Assembly (NCBI GenBank): GCA_027493625.1
Contig: JAOSKM010000001.1
Span: 146,657 to 210,656, forward strand
Origin: Planctomycetota bacterium
GTDB taxonomy: Bacteria; Planctomycetota; UBA8742; UBA2392
DNA: 64,000 nt
Reading direction: 5' to 3'
The position numbers were made by a program, and so were the translations under genes. Of this stretch, positions 35,746-44,953 are shown piece after piece; the stretch's first letter is position 1, and each line of letters starts with the position of its first letter. Below the pieces are notes generated by a model, which searched no databases, was not told the DNA's origin, and saw only the letters and a program-made list of their open reading frames with translations.

Positions 35746-37650
35746 ATGAAAACCCGAACCCACCGCTGCGGCGACCTCGGCAAGGAACACGTCGGCCAGA
35801 CCGTCACGGTCTGCGGCTGGGTGGATACCAAGCGCGACCGCGGCGGCGTGGCGTTCATCCTGCTGCGCGACGTGGCGGGCAAGGTGCAGCTCACGTTCGC
35901 CGAGGAAATCAACCCGGAGCTGCTGCAGGCAACCCGTGAAGCGCGCGGCGAGTTCGTGCTGTCGGCCACCGGCAAAGTGCGCGAGCGCGACAACGAGAAC
36001 AAGACCACCACCATCGCCACCGGCGAGATCGAGATCGCCGTCGAGAGCTTTGAAATCCTGAACACGGCCGTCACACCCGCCATCGAGGTGCGCGACGATT
36101 TAAAATGCGACCCCGAGCTGCGCCTGAAACATCGCTTCATCGACCTGCGCCGCCGCCCCATGCAGGCCATGCTGCAGGCCCGCGCCAAGCTGATTTCCGC
36201 TGCCCGCGCGACGCTCGAGGCCGAGGGCTTCCTCGATGTCGAGACGCCCATCCTGTACAAGCGCACGCCCGAGGGCGCGCGCGACTTCATCGTGCCCAGC
36301 CGCGCCCACCGCGGCCAGTTCTACGCGCTGCCCCAGTCGCCCCAGCTGTTCAAGCAGCTCTGCATGATCAGCGGCCTGGACCGCTATTTCCAGATCGCCC
36401 GCTGCTTCCGCGACGAGGACAAGCGCGCCGACCGCCAGCCCGAGTTCACACAGATCGACATCGAGATGAGCTTCGTCAACCGCGACGAGGTGATGGCGCT
36501 GTTCGAAAAAGTCGTCGCGGCCGTGTTCAAGGCCCTGCGCGAGGACCAGCGTTTTAAAGACCAGGCCTGGCCGGTGCTGAGTGAAAGCAGCGTCGCGCCG
36601 CCTTTTGAACGCATGAGCTACGAGCAGGCCATGCGCGACTACAGCATCGACCGGCCTGACCTGCGCTCGCGCGAGCTCAAGCTCACCGACCTGACGCAGT
36701 GGGCCGCGGGCTGCAGTTTCAACGCCTTCAAGGGCGTGGCCGAAAAGGGCGGGCTGGTCAAGGGCCTGCGCTGCCCCGGAATGGCCGAGCAGTTCAGCAC
36801 CGGCCAGCTCAAGAACCTGGAGCGCGACGCCAAGGGCATGGGCGCTGCGGGCCTGGCAAACCTGGCCGTCGTAGGGACACGCGGCAGCGTGTCCCTACAA
36901 GGCGGCATCGCCAAGTTCATCCCGGAGGCCGAGCAGCAGGCGATGATCGCCGCATTCGGCGCGCAACCCGGCGACCTGCTGCTGATCTGCGCCCACGAGA
37001 AGCACAAGGTGGTCCACGCGGTGATGCACAACATGCGCCTGCTGATCGCCGACAAGCTGGGCCTGAGCGACAACAGCAAGTTCGCGATCTGCTGGGTGGT
37101 GGACTTCCCGCTGTTCGAGTACCGCGAAGAAGACGAAAAGCTGTTCGCCAGTCACCACCCGTTCACCCTGCCGCAGGATGCCGGACGCGTGGCCGAGATG
37201 GCCGGGATCAGCCGCAAGGGCCACGAGCCGCACCCGGTTGCGCGCATGCTGCGCGGCGGCGTGAAGCTGGAGGAAGTTCTCGCCCTGCGCAACAACCAGT
37301 ACGACCTGGTGATCAACGGCATCGAGATCGCGGGCGGCAGCATCCGTATGCACCGCACCGACTGGCAGGCCGACGTGTTCGAGCTGATTGGCATCAGCAA
37401 GGAAGAGGCCGACAAGAAGTTCGGCTTCCTGATGTCCGCGCTCGCCCACGGCGCGCCGCCCCACGGCGGCATTGCATCCGGCGTGGACCGCTTCCTGATG
37501 CTGCTGCTCGGCCTCGACAACATCGCCGACGTGATCGCCTTCCCCAAGTCCGCCACCGGCCGCGACCTGATGATCGACACCCCCAACGAGGTCGAGCCCG
37601 TGTTGCTGGATGAACTAGGCGTCAAGATGGTTGCGAAGCCCGATAAGTAA
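35746..37650 (+). CDS. aspS: Aspartyl-tRNA synthetase (bacterial type)
   Basis: 634 aa class II enzyme. OB-fold anticodon domain (about 1-105; GWVDTKRDRGGVAFILLRD), motif 1 and 2 (FRDEDKRADRQPEFTQIDIE near 222), a GAD insertion domain, and motif 3 (ASGVDRFLMLLLG near 582). In the GAD domain the segment VVGTRGSVSLQGG (near 376-387) is encoded by a palindrome (36871-36898) and replaces the usual LxWIK.. stretch before GGIAKF. The enzyme may charge tRNA-Asp and possibly tRNA-Asn. GGGAGAACAC upstream is the ribosome site. Confidence 0.95.
   Translation: MKTRTHRCGDLGKEHVGQTVTVCGWVDTKRDRGGVAFILLRDVAGKVQLTFAEEINPELLQATREARGEFVLSATGKVRERDNENKTTTIATGEIEIAVESFEILNTAVTPAIEVRDDLKCDPELRLKHRFIDLRRRPMQAMLQARAKLISAARATLEAEGFLDVETPILYKRTPEGARDFIVPSRAHRGQFYALPQSPQLFKQLCMISGLDRYFQIARCFRDEDKRADRQPEFTQIDIEMSFVNRDEVMALFEKVVAAVFKALREDQRFKDQAWPVLSESSVAPPFERMSYEQAMRDYSIDRPDLRSRELKLTDLTQWAAGCSFNAFKGVAEKGGLVKGLRCPGMAEQFSTGQLKNLERDAKGMGAAGLANLAVVGTRGSVSLQGGIAKFIPEAEQQAMIAAFGAQPGDLLLICAHEKHKVVHAVMHNMRLLIADKLGLSDNSKFAICWVVDFPLFEYREEDEKLFASHHPFTLPQDAGRVAEMAGISRKGHEPHPVARMLRGGVKLEEVLALRNNQYDLVINGIEIAGGSIRMHRTDWQADVFELIGISKEEADKKFGFLMSALAHGAPPHGGIASGVDRFLMLLLGLDNIADVIAFPKSATGRDLMIDTPNEVEPVLLDELGVKMVAKPDK
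36871..36898. repeat. Palindrome GTAGGGACACGC..GCGTGTCCCTAC in aspS
   Basis: 28-bp near-perfect palindrome lying in frame in the GAD domain of aspS. It represents a separate family from the RAYT-linked ones. Confidence 0.85.
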
Positions 37651-37673
37651 GCATCGGGTGGGCGCTAAGTCCC

Positions 37674-37718
37674 GGGTGGGCCCGACAATCTTGTCGGGCC
37701 CGGCCGCGCAGCGGCCGG
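37674..37718. repeat. Family-2 palindrome downstream of RAYT-2
   Basis: GGGTGGGCCCGACAATC facing TTGTCGGGCCC, followed by GGCCGCGCAGCGGCC. It lies 3 bp from the RAYT-2 stop and 24 bp from the aspS stop. Confidence 0.85.
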
Positions 37719-37720
37719 AA

Positions 37721-38236
37721 TCATCTCCAGCGAAGTTCGCCAGTCAACTCCGGCAGCCACAGTGCATCCCAGTCGTCGGGTTCGGAGACAAGACCACGCT
37801 TCACAGGATTCATGCGGATGTAGTTCCACTTCTCGATGAAGTCGGTCTCAGTACGAATCAGGCGGTCGAACCGTTCATCCTGCCAGACGGATCCGTTGAT
37901 ACTCCTCAGCTTGTTGATGCGGCGGGCAGATACACCTTTCATTCCCTTGAGCAGCTGTCCCAGGTCCCACCAGATGCCGGGCTCCCTTTCCAGTGGCTCA
38001 ATCAGAATGTGGACGTGGTCAGGCATGATTACAGCCGCAAAAACCAGGTAACGCTGCTGTTGGAACTGCCGCACGCAATCCAGAACGATTGCGCGTTCCT
38101 GGGCCGACAGCGTGATGCCTCCCAGACAGCGCCAAGTGACAAACAGCGTCTTCCCACCCACTTGATAGTGAGGCAGGTGTCGGCGCCAGCGATCGAGCTC
38201 TTTACTGATTTCCTTGAACTGCTCTTTCTTGTTCAC
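37721..38236 (-). CDS. REP-associated tyrosine transposase (RAYT-2)
   Basis: 171 aa from a GTG at 38236. It differs clearly from RAYT-1: HUH motif MPDHVHILIEP near 84 and catalytic Tyr in WNYIRMNPVKRGLV near 147, with CRGLGGITLSAQER-type N-terminal part. It is flanked on both sides by family-2 palindromes (37674-37718 and 38264-38330). A longer frame upstream would run through a palindrome and was not used. Confidence 0.88.
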   Translation of the reverse strand: MNKKEQFKEISKELDRWRRHLPHYQVGGKTLFVTWRCLGGITLSAQERAIVLDCVRQFQQQRYLVFAAVIMPDHVHILIEPLEREPGIWWDLGQLLKGMKGVSARRINKLRSINGSVWQDERFDRLIRTETDFIEKWNYIRMNPVKRGLVSEPDDWDALWLPELTGELRWR

Positions 38237-38263
38237 GTATGAAGTGTAACAAGTTGACAGACT

Positions 38264-38330
38264 GGCCCGACAGGATTGTCGGGCCCACCCAGGCTTTGAT
38301 GGGAAGGCTGGATTGTCGGGCCCACCCAGG
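38264..38330. repeat. Family-2 palindrome and half copy upstream of RAYT-2
   Basis: GGCCCGACAGGATTGTCGGG with CCCACCC, then a half copy GATTGTCGGGCCCACCC at 38311-38327. It fills the space between RAYT-2 and the carotenoid-type gene. Confidence 0.85.
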
Positions 38331-38338
38331 TGTGAATC

Positions 38339-39254
38339 ATGTCCGCACTCTTCTACAGCATCACACACCGGCCCTATGTGTTCATCTTCCTGCTGGCCTT
38401 CCTGGCCTTCAGCTGGATGGAGCAGGGCAAACTGCGCACGCTGATCTGGCTGGTCAGCGGCTACCTGGTGGCGCTAACGGCCGAGTGGGCCAGCGTGAAC
38501 CCGGACCTCCGCGTGCCCTTCGGCTACTACGTCTACCACCACGACGTGCTGGCCAACGACCTGACCATCTTCGGCGTGCCCTTCTTCGACAGCCTGTCGT
38601 TTGCGTTCCTCAGTTACGTCAGCTTCTCGTTCGCCCAGTTCTTCATGTCGCCCCCTGTGGCGCCGCGGCTTCGACTACCAGCGCGTCACCTCGCGCGGCA
38701 TACGCAACTCGCCCGCCACTCTGTTCCTGGGCGCGGCGCTGATGACACTGATCGACGTGGTGGTCGATCCCGTGGCGCACCTCGGCCGTCACTGGTTCCT
38801 GGGCGACATCTACCACTACCCTTCGCCCGGCTATCACTTCGACGTGACGATGGCCAATTACGCGGGTTGGTTCGTGGTGGGCTGGGTGATCATCTTCATC
38901 AACCAACGCGTGGATGCCCTGCTGGCCGCGCGCGAGCTGGCAAGCGGCAAAGCCGTGACACTGCCCTACGTGCCCGCCAAGGGCCTGTTCGCGCCGCTGT
39001 TCTGGGCGGGCATCCTGCTGTTCAACCTGGGAGTGCAAGCCTGGCTGGGCTGGTCCTATCAGCCGGAGCCGGGCGTGGAGTTCGACGCGCCCGAGGTGCG
39101 CAAGCTGTTCCTCTCCAGCTGCTTCGTGGTGGCGCCGGTGCTGCTGCTGGCCGCGATCCAGTTGATCAAGCCTTCCAACCGGCCCTCAGATGCCGAACTC
39201 ACCGCCTGGCTGGCCGACTACCCCAGCCCGAAACTGGCATCGCGTATCCCGTAG
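38339..39254 (+). CDS. CruF-like carotenoid-biosynthesis family membrane protein, frameshifted
   Basis: 304 aa after correction. About six to seven hydrophobic segments; the first frame (MSALFYSITHRPYVFIFLLA.. to FSFAQFFMS) continues as LWRRGFDYQRV in the next frame. The change is at C5 38651-38655, where one C too many restores the join. The EWASVNPDLRVPFGYYVY and DVVVDPVAHLGRHWFLGD motifs resemble the DUF422/CruF family, which hydrates carotenoid ends. No crt gene is nearby, so the pathway role is uncertain. Confidence 0.75.
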
Positions 39255-39382
39255 CAATCCGGAACCCGGGCGCAGGAATTTCGTCTCAACACTGGCCATT
39301 GCCGAGCGTAGAAGGATAATCAGGCTCAGAGTTGAGCCCTGTATCCGATTCCCCGGGACGCTGATCGAGGCAGGAGATTCCC

Positions 39383-40852
39383 ATGCGCAAGACTTTGATG
39401 GGGGCGGCGCTGTTCGCCCTGCTGACGGGCGCGATAGCCGCCCAGGACGAAGAGCCCCAGCCCGGCGCGAAGATCCTCGAGCGCACCCGGGCCGACTCGG
39501 CGCTGCTGCTGCCCCAGGCCGGCACCGGCGGCTCGGACAAGTCGCGCCTCAACGTCTCTGAACAGAAGCAGACCGAGTTCAAGGTCGAGGTCGAAGGCTG
39601 CGAGAAACTCAAAGCTTTCCTGTCAACGCCCATCGGCCTCGACAAGTCGCGCAAGTACGCCCTCGTGATCGCCCTCAACGGCAGCGGCTACGAGACCGCC
39701 GACGATCTCAAGAGCGCCGCCCGCCTTTCGTCCGGGCGCGACCCGCTGATCCTGGCTTCGCTGCAGTACGCGGCCGAGCGCGCCATCAATGAGGACATCA
39801 GCGTGATCGAGCCGCTGGTCGAGCCCGACAAGCTGCAGGAAGCCTTCGGCTGGCTGCTCAAGAAAGTGATGGCCGACCAGCCCGTGGACCCGCAGCGCGT
39901 TTTCCTGTTCGGCGGGCGCGGCGCCAACGACGAGGCGGTGGCATGGGCAAAGCAGCTGTGGGCCGACGACCCGGACGCGTTTCCCTTCCGCGCCTGCCTC
40001 TACGACGGCACCATGTGGGGCTTTGACACCGAGGCCGCGCCGCCCGTGCCCACGGTGTTTTCCGTGCTGGACTGGGACGTCGAGGGCATCGACGAAAAGG
40101 AAAAGAAGCGCTCGCCGACCGCGTTCGCCAACAGGCTGATGGCCCGCGGCGTGCCCGCTGAGTACCACGTCTTCAAGGCCGATTTCATGAACAGCGAGCC
40201 GGAGCGCCTGATCTAGATTCACCGCGCGGCCATCAACCGCCTCGGCGGCCCGGGCGCCGAGGAGTACCCGCCCGACGAAAGCCGCTACCTCGGCGTCAAG
40301 ACCGCGGCCGACGAGCTGCCCTGGAGCGAGCACAAAGACCCCTGGGCGAACGAGGTGATCGCCTACGCGAAAACCGAAGACTGGATGCTGGCCTGGGAGC
40401 GCGGCAACAACGTTCTCAATGACAAGAACATCAAGACCAAGGACAAGCGCGAGCTGAAGGATTTCATGAAGGAGTTCGAGAAGTACGTGAAGTCCGAGCT
40501 CGAGCGCCTGGACGCCTCGATCCAGAAGAGCATCAAGGCCGACTTCTGGCCCAACACCTGGCACTGGCAGCGCATGAAGGCCATGCAGGAGGCCTTCGGC
40601 GAGCTGGACTGGTACAAGAAGAAGAACTACGCCAGGACGCTGGAAACCCTCAAGACCTACGGCCCCGCCCAGCGCGACCAGGCCCGCAAGGAGAAGCTGT
40701 TCGAGGCCGTAAAGCTCGAGCTGGCGGGAAAGCGCGACGAGGCAAAGAAGATCTACCAGGAAATCGCCGGCCAGAAGAAGGATGACGGCGGCGTCAGCAC
40801 CTGGCCCTACGCCGCCGAGTATCGCCTGAGCTGGTGGATGTCCGTCGAGTAG
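39383..40852 (+). pseudogene. Secreted alpha/beta-hydrolase-like paralogue with in-frame TAG
   Basis: Signal peptide MRKTLMGAALFALLTGAIAAQ. The body is homologous to the next gene (RVFLFGGRGANDEAVAWAKQLWADDPDAFPFRA against VFVSGFSWGTSWASGWA), but the nucleophile motif GFSWG is GGRGA here, so the Ser is lost. A TAG at 40214-40216 ends the first part (277 aa); the same frame continues to 40852 with IHRAAINRLGGPG.. and the conserved end YRLSWWMSVE. In the paralogue the position of the stop is CAG (Gln), so C-to-T gives it. Either decaying, or a truncated pseudoenzyme. Confidence 0.8.
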
Positions 40853-40988
40853 GGGGCCCGCGGTGGTGCGGGTTTGCGCCCGCGCCACCGCCGGATCACC
40901 CGTTTGTCAAATCCCGCAGAATGCTTGCCCGCTGCGCCCCGCGCTGCATGATGGTTTACCGCGTGCGGCGGCAGTTTCGGGAGCTGTC

Positions 40989-42477
40989 ATGACTGGGCGA
41001 ATTCGCTGGTGGCTGAGCGCCGCCGTTCTGCTGTTTTTTCACGTCATTCGCGGCCGGCCAGGAAGCGCCCGAGGCCAAGCCTGAGCCGGCCGCCAAGCCG
41101 GGCCAGCGCATCATCGAGCGCGCCAGGGCCGATGCCGCCAAACTGCTGCCCCAGCGCGGCCTGGGCGGCGACGACAGCGGCAAGGTCGAGCCGAACAAGA
41201 CCAAGTTCGAGACCGTGAAGATCGAGGTCGAGGGCTGCGAGAAGATGGAGGGCTACATCGCCCTGCCCGAAGAGCTTGACACGTCAAGGAAGTACGCCCT
41301 GATGTTCACCTTCCACGGCAACGGCGACGTCGGTTCCGGCCGCGTCAAGAACGTCGCGCGCATCACCACCGGGCGCGACCCGGTGATCACCATCGGCGTG
41401 CAGTACCAGCAGCTGCTGGAGGACGGCAAGGGCAAGATGGGCCAGCCCACGCTCGCCACGCCGGAAAAGATCATCGAGGGCTCGCGCTGGCTGCTCGACA
41501 AGGTGATGAAGGACCAGCCCGTTGACCCCGAGCGCGTGTTCGTCAGCGGCTTCTCGTGGGGCACCAGCTGGGCCAGCGGCTGGGCCGGCAAGGAATGGCG
41601 CGACGACCCCGAGCACTTCCCCTTCCGCGCCATCTTCCTCTACAGCAGCGGCGGCGCCGTCAAAAAGGAAACCTGCCCGCCCTGCCCCTGGATCTGCACC
41701 GTCGGCGCCGAAGAGACCGCCGTGCTCGGCAGCATCAACGTGGTGGAAAGCGTGCGCCACTTCAGCAACGTGCTGGCCGCCTGGGGCGTGCCCGTGCAGT
41801 ACCACGAAATCCCCAAGATGGGCCACACCGTCAACGGCCGCTGCCACCAGGTCACACGCGACGTGATCAACGAGCTGGGCGGGCCGGGCATGCAGGCCTA
41901 CGCCACGGCCGACAGCACGGAGACGCCCGAGCCGCTGGCGTTTGAGGCCAGCGAAGATCCCTACGTGAAGGAAGTGATCGAGCTGTGCAACGCCGACGAC
42001 TGGCAGGGCGCGCTGGCGCGCATCCAGGCGATCGACAAGGACAAGTCGATCCCCAGCAAGGCAAAGCGCGAGGTGAAGAAGTTCGAGAAGGAGATCGAGA
42101 AGCTCGCCAAGAAAGAAGTGAAGCGGGTGGACGAGCTGGTGGCGGAAGCCATCAAGGCCGAGAAGCTGCCGCCGGCCTGGCAGGTGAAGCGCCTGCGCGC
42201 GATCAGCGAAACCTGGGCCGAAGAAAGCTGGATCAAGGGCAAGGGCTACGACGCGCGGCTGGCGGCCCTGGGCGACGACTTCCCGCCGGTCAAGCGCGAA
42301 CACGAACGCGAGCAGCTGATGCGCGACGCACTGGCGCTGGAGTCGGAAGAAGGCAAACGCGCCGAGGCCAAAAAGAAGTACGAAGAACTGGCCGCCCGCG
42401 CCAACGAAGACGAGGGCAAATCGACCTGGCCCAAGGCCGCAAGCTACCGCCTGAGCTGGTGGATGGACCTGGAGTAG
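40989..42477 (+). CDS. Secreted alpha/beta-hydrolase-like protein, frameshifted in signal peptide
   Basis: 495 aa after correction. The ATG at 40989 starts a signal peptide (MTGRIRWWLSAAVLLFF); the T6 run at 41034-41039 has one base too many for the frame of the body (TSFAAGQEAPEAKPEPAAKP..). The body has VFVSGFSWGTSWASGWA (GxSxG type nucleophile near 192) and IPKMGHTVNGR (His). It resembles dienelactone-hydrolase or PHB-depolymerase-like secreted esterases. The C-terminal ~180 residues are a Lys/Glu-rich helical region of unknown role ending YRLSWWMDLE. Paralogue of the preceding gene. Confidence 0.8.
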
Positions 42478-42788
42478 CCCAGTGGCATCGCCTTCCAGGC
42501 GATGAGTAGTTCCATCGGCTTCAAGCCGATGGAGCCCACGCGCTGGAAGCACGCGGTTCGCGTGTCCGAATTTTACGCGAAGGAGCGAAGGAACCGAAGT
42601 TCGCGAAGGACTGCCAGAGCAACCATAGGTGAACATACCTGCACATGTTCGGGGCATGCTATCGGGTGGGAGTCGATCGATCCGATCTCTTCGCGTCCTT
42701 CGCCCCCTTCGCATCTTCGCGTGAAACCACCGGGTAGAACAATCGCAACCAGAAACGCCAAGCTGTGTTCCATGCACAGGAGACACCC
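42478..42788. repeat. Intergenic palindrome cluster
   Basis: This 311-bp gap holds GTGGCATCGCCTTCCAGGCG, CCATCGGCTTCAAGCCGATGG and a GCTGGAAGC unit (42480-42560), then an inverted set of CGCGAAGGAGCGAAGG and CCTTCGC..CTTCGCG units (42577-42722). The last 60 bp are the leader of the next gene. No reading frame is convincing. Confidence 0.7.
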
Positions 42789-44454
42789 ATGCGCCTGATT
42801 GCCGCCTGTCTGCTGCTGCTTGCCCTGGCGCCGTTCGTGGTCGCCGACGGCGACACTGAAGAACCCTGGCAGACCAGCCTGCCCGACGTCGCTATCCCCA
42901 TGCGCGACGGCAAGTCGCTGGCCGCCAACGTGCTGCTGCCCGAAAAGCGCGGCAAGTACCCCTGCATCCTGGTCCAGACCCCCTTACGACAAGGACCGCA
43001 TGGGCCGCGAGTACGGCGACAAGACCAGCGAGGTCGGCCGCGGGAGCGACAAGGCCTGGTCGCAGTTCGACCGCGAGCACTACGCCTACGTGTTCGTGGA
43101 CTGGCGCGGCTTCTACGGCAGCAAGGCCGCCATGGAGGGCGTAAACCGCCTGAAGTGGAAGCGCGGCCAGGACGGCTACGACTGCGTCGAATGGTGCGCC
43201 ACCCAGCCGTGGTGCGACGGCAAGGTCGGCACCTGGGGCGGCTCGGCGCTGGGCAAGCAGCAGTTCGACACGGCCGCCGAGCAGCCGCCGCACCTGGTGT
43301 GCTGCGCGCCGCTGATCGCCTACCAGGGCAACCGCTACGAAAGCTACTACGAAGGCGGCGTGCAGCTGGAGGCGCACACCAAGGCGCTGGACCGCCTGGG
43401 TTTCGGCGTGGGCAAGTTCGTGGCGGACAACCCCCTGCCCGGCACGCGACTCTGGACCTTCGCGTTGAACCAGAGCTATCACCCGGAGAAGATCAAAGTG
43501 CCCTGCCTGCTGATCAGCGGCTGGTGGGACAACTACCCGCGCGAAGTGATCCAGCAGCACGCCGACCTGCTAAGCCAGGGCGCGGGCAAGGCCAAAGAGA
43601 GCAAGCTTGTGATGGGCCCCTGGTCGCACACGGCCATTGATGTCAGTGAGCAAGGCGACCTGAAGTACCCCGAGGCGGAAGACTACTCCACGAAGATCAC
43701 TCTGAAGTTCTTCGACCACTACCTGCGCGGCCTTGATGATAGCGGCTGGACGGGCGTGCCGGTGGTCAGCGCCTTCCAGTGCGGCGAAGACAAGTGGCAC
43801 GGCGCCGAAAGCTGGCAGAAGCTGGCGGGCAAGCACGCGACGTATTACTTGCATGCCGATGGCGTCATCAGCAGCGAGAAGCCCGGCGCGGCAAGTGATG
43901 AACAGCCATTGACCCGTCAATACAAGTACGACCCCAAGGACCCCTCGCCCACGATCGGCGGCCGGAACCTGCCGCCACTCACCCACGGGCCCAAGGAGCT
44001 TTCAAAGATCGCCGGCCGCCACGACGTGCTGGTGTACGCCACGGACAAGCTGGTAGAGCCGCTGGCGATCCGCGGCGAAGTCGAGCTGACCGTACACTTC
44101 AGTTGCAACCGGGTGGACACGGACATCCACCTGCGCCTGTGCGACGAGTTCCCGGACGGGAAGCTGTACCTGGTGGGGGAGACCATCCAGCGCGCCAAGC
44201 TGCGCGACGGCAAGACCGTGCAGGCGCTTAAGCCCGGCGAGACTTACAGCCTGACGCTGAAGCTCGCGCCCCACGCCTACACCTGGCGACAAGACCACAA
44301 GCTGAAGCTGATCGTCACCGGCGGCAACAGCCCGCGCTACGAGCTCAACAGCCACACCGGCGCGGACCACTTCGAGAAGGATAAAGCGCTGGACGTCACG
44401 GTCACGCTGTTCCACGACGCCAACCACCCGGCCGAGTTGCGGTTGCCGCGGTAG
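42789..44454 (+). CDS. CocE/NonD-type hydrolase (X-Pro dipeptidyl-peptidase family), frameshifted
   Basis: 554 aa after correction; signal peptide MRLIAACLLLLALAPFVVADG. The frame breaks at C5 42979-42983 (PCILVQTP|YDKDRMGREYG); dropping one C joins them. Nucleophile elbow GTWGGSALGKQQF near 156, later VMGPWSHT with the catalytic His, and a C-terminal jelly-roll domain (VEPLAIRGEVELTVHFSCN..). Family members hydrolyse acyl or peptide ester bonds; substrate unknown. It lies downstream of the two esterase-like paralogues, perhaps one set of secreted hydrolases. Confidence 0.82.
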
Positions 44455-44457
44455 CCA

Positions 44458-44527
44458 GTGGCATCGCCTTCCAGGCGATGAGTAGTTCCATCGGCTTCAA
44501 GCCGATGGAGGCCACGTGCTGGAAGCA
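44458..44527. repeat. Palindromes next to copy 2 of the structured element
   Basis: GTGGCATCGCCTTCCAGGCG and CCATCGGCTTCAAGCCGATGG, nearly the same text as 42480-42535, then GCCACGTGCTGGAAGCA, the left half of a palindrome split by the element. Confidence 0.8.
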
Positions 44528-44895
44528 CAATACTGCGGGGTTAAGGCGAAACAGTCGTCGGTTTAGCTCTTTGGCGCGGAGCGCCTGCACAGTGGAAGCC
44601 CCACCGAACGCCTCCGGCGTTCGGTGGGGGTAATCGGCGGAAGAACGATCAAAGGCGCGGAGCGCCGACACACTCGCGGCGCTTGCCGCGAGGACCGATC
44701 GGCCGCAAGCGGCCGTTGTGCCGGCGCTCCGCGCCTCTCAAACCTCTTTTGCCCGTAACCCCCGCCTTGTTGGCGCCTCGCTGCGCTAGGCGCCAACCGG
44801 CGGGGGCTAACAATTGTTACGGCGCTCCGCGCCTGACTGCCGATACAATCTGCACGTCGGAGTCTGCCGCGAAACTCCTTAACCCCGCAGTATTG
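44528..44895. mobile_element. Structured TIR element, copy 2 (368 bp, uninterrupted)
   Basis: Same 19-bp perfect terminal inverted repeats as copy 1 and the same chain of hairpins; differs by one C. Flanked by an 11-bp direct repeat TGCTGGAAGCA (44517-44527 and 44896-44906). Removing the element and one repeat restores a perfect palindrome (10-bp arms GCCACGTGCT/AGCACGTGGC with GGA loop), so the insertion hit the tip of a hairpin. No open frame of note. Confidence 0.85.
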
Positions 44896-44943
44896 TGCTG
44901 GAAGCACGTGGCACGACTCATGCGCTGGAAGCGCATGCCACTT
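44896..44943. repeat. GCTGGAAGC palindromes right of copy 2
   Basis: Right half of the split palindrome and then a second intact one, CATGCGCTGGAAGCGCATG (44922-44940). Confidence 0.8.
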
Positions 44944-44953
44944 TGCGCCGCCC

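Noticed and set aside
40214-40216. Programmed amber readthrough or pyrrolysine
   Set aside because: Aligned position is CAG in the paralogue and no pyl genes are seen; simple C-to-T change is more likely.
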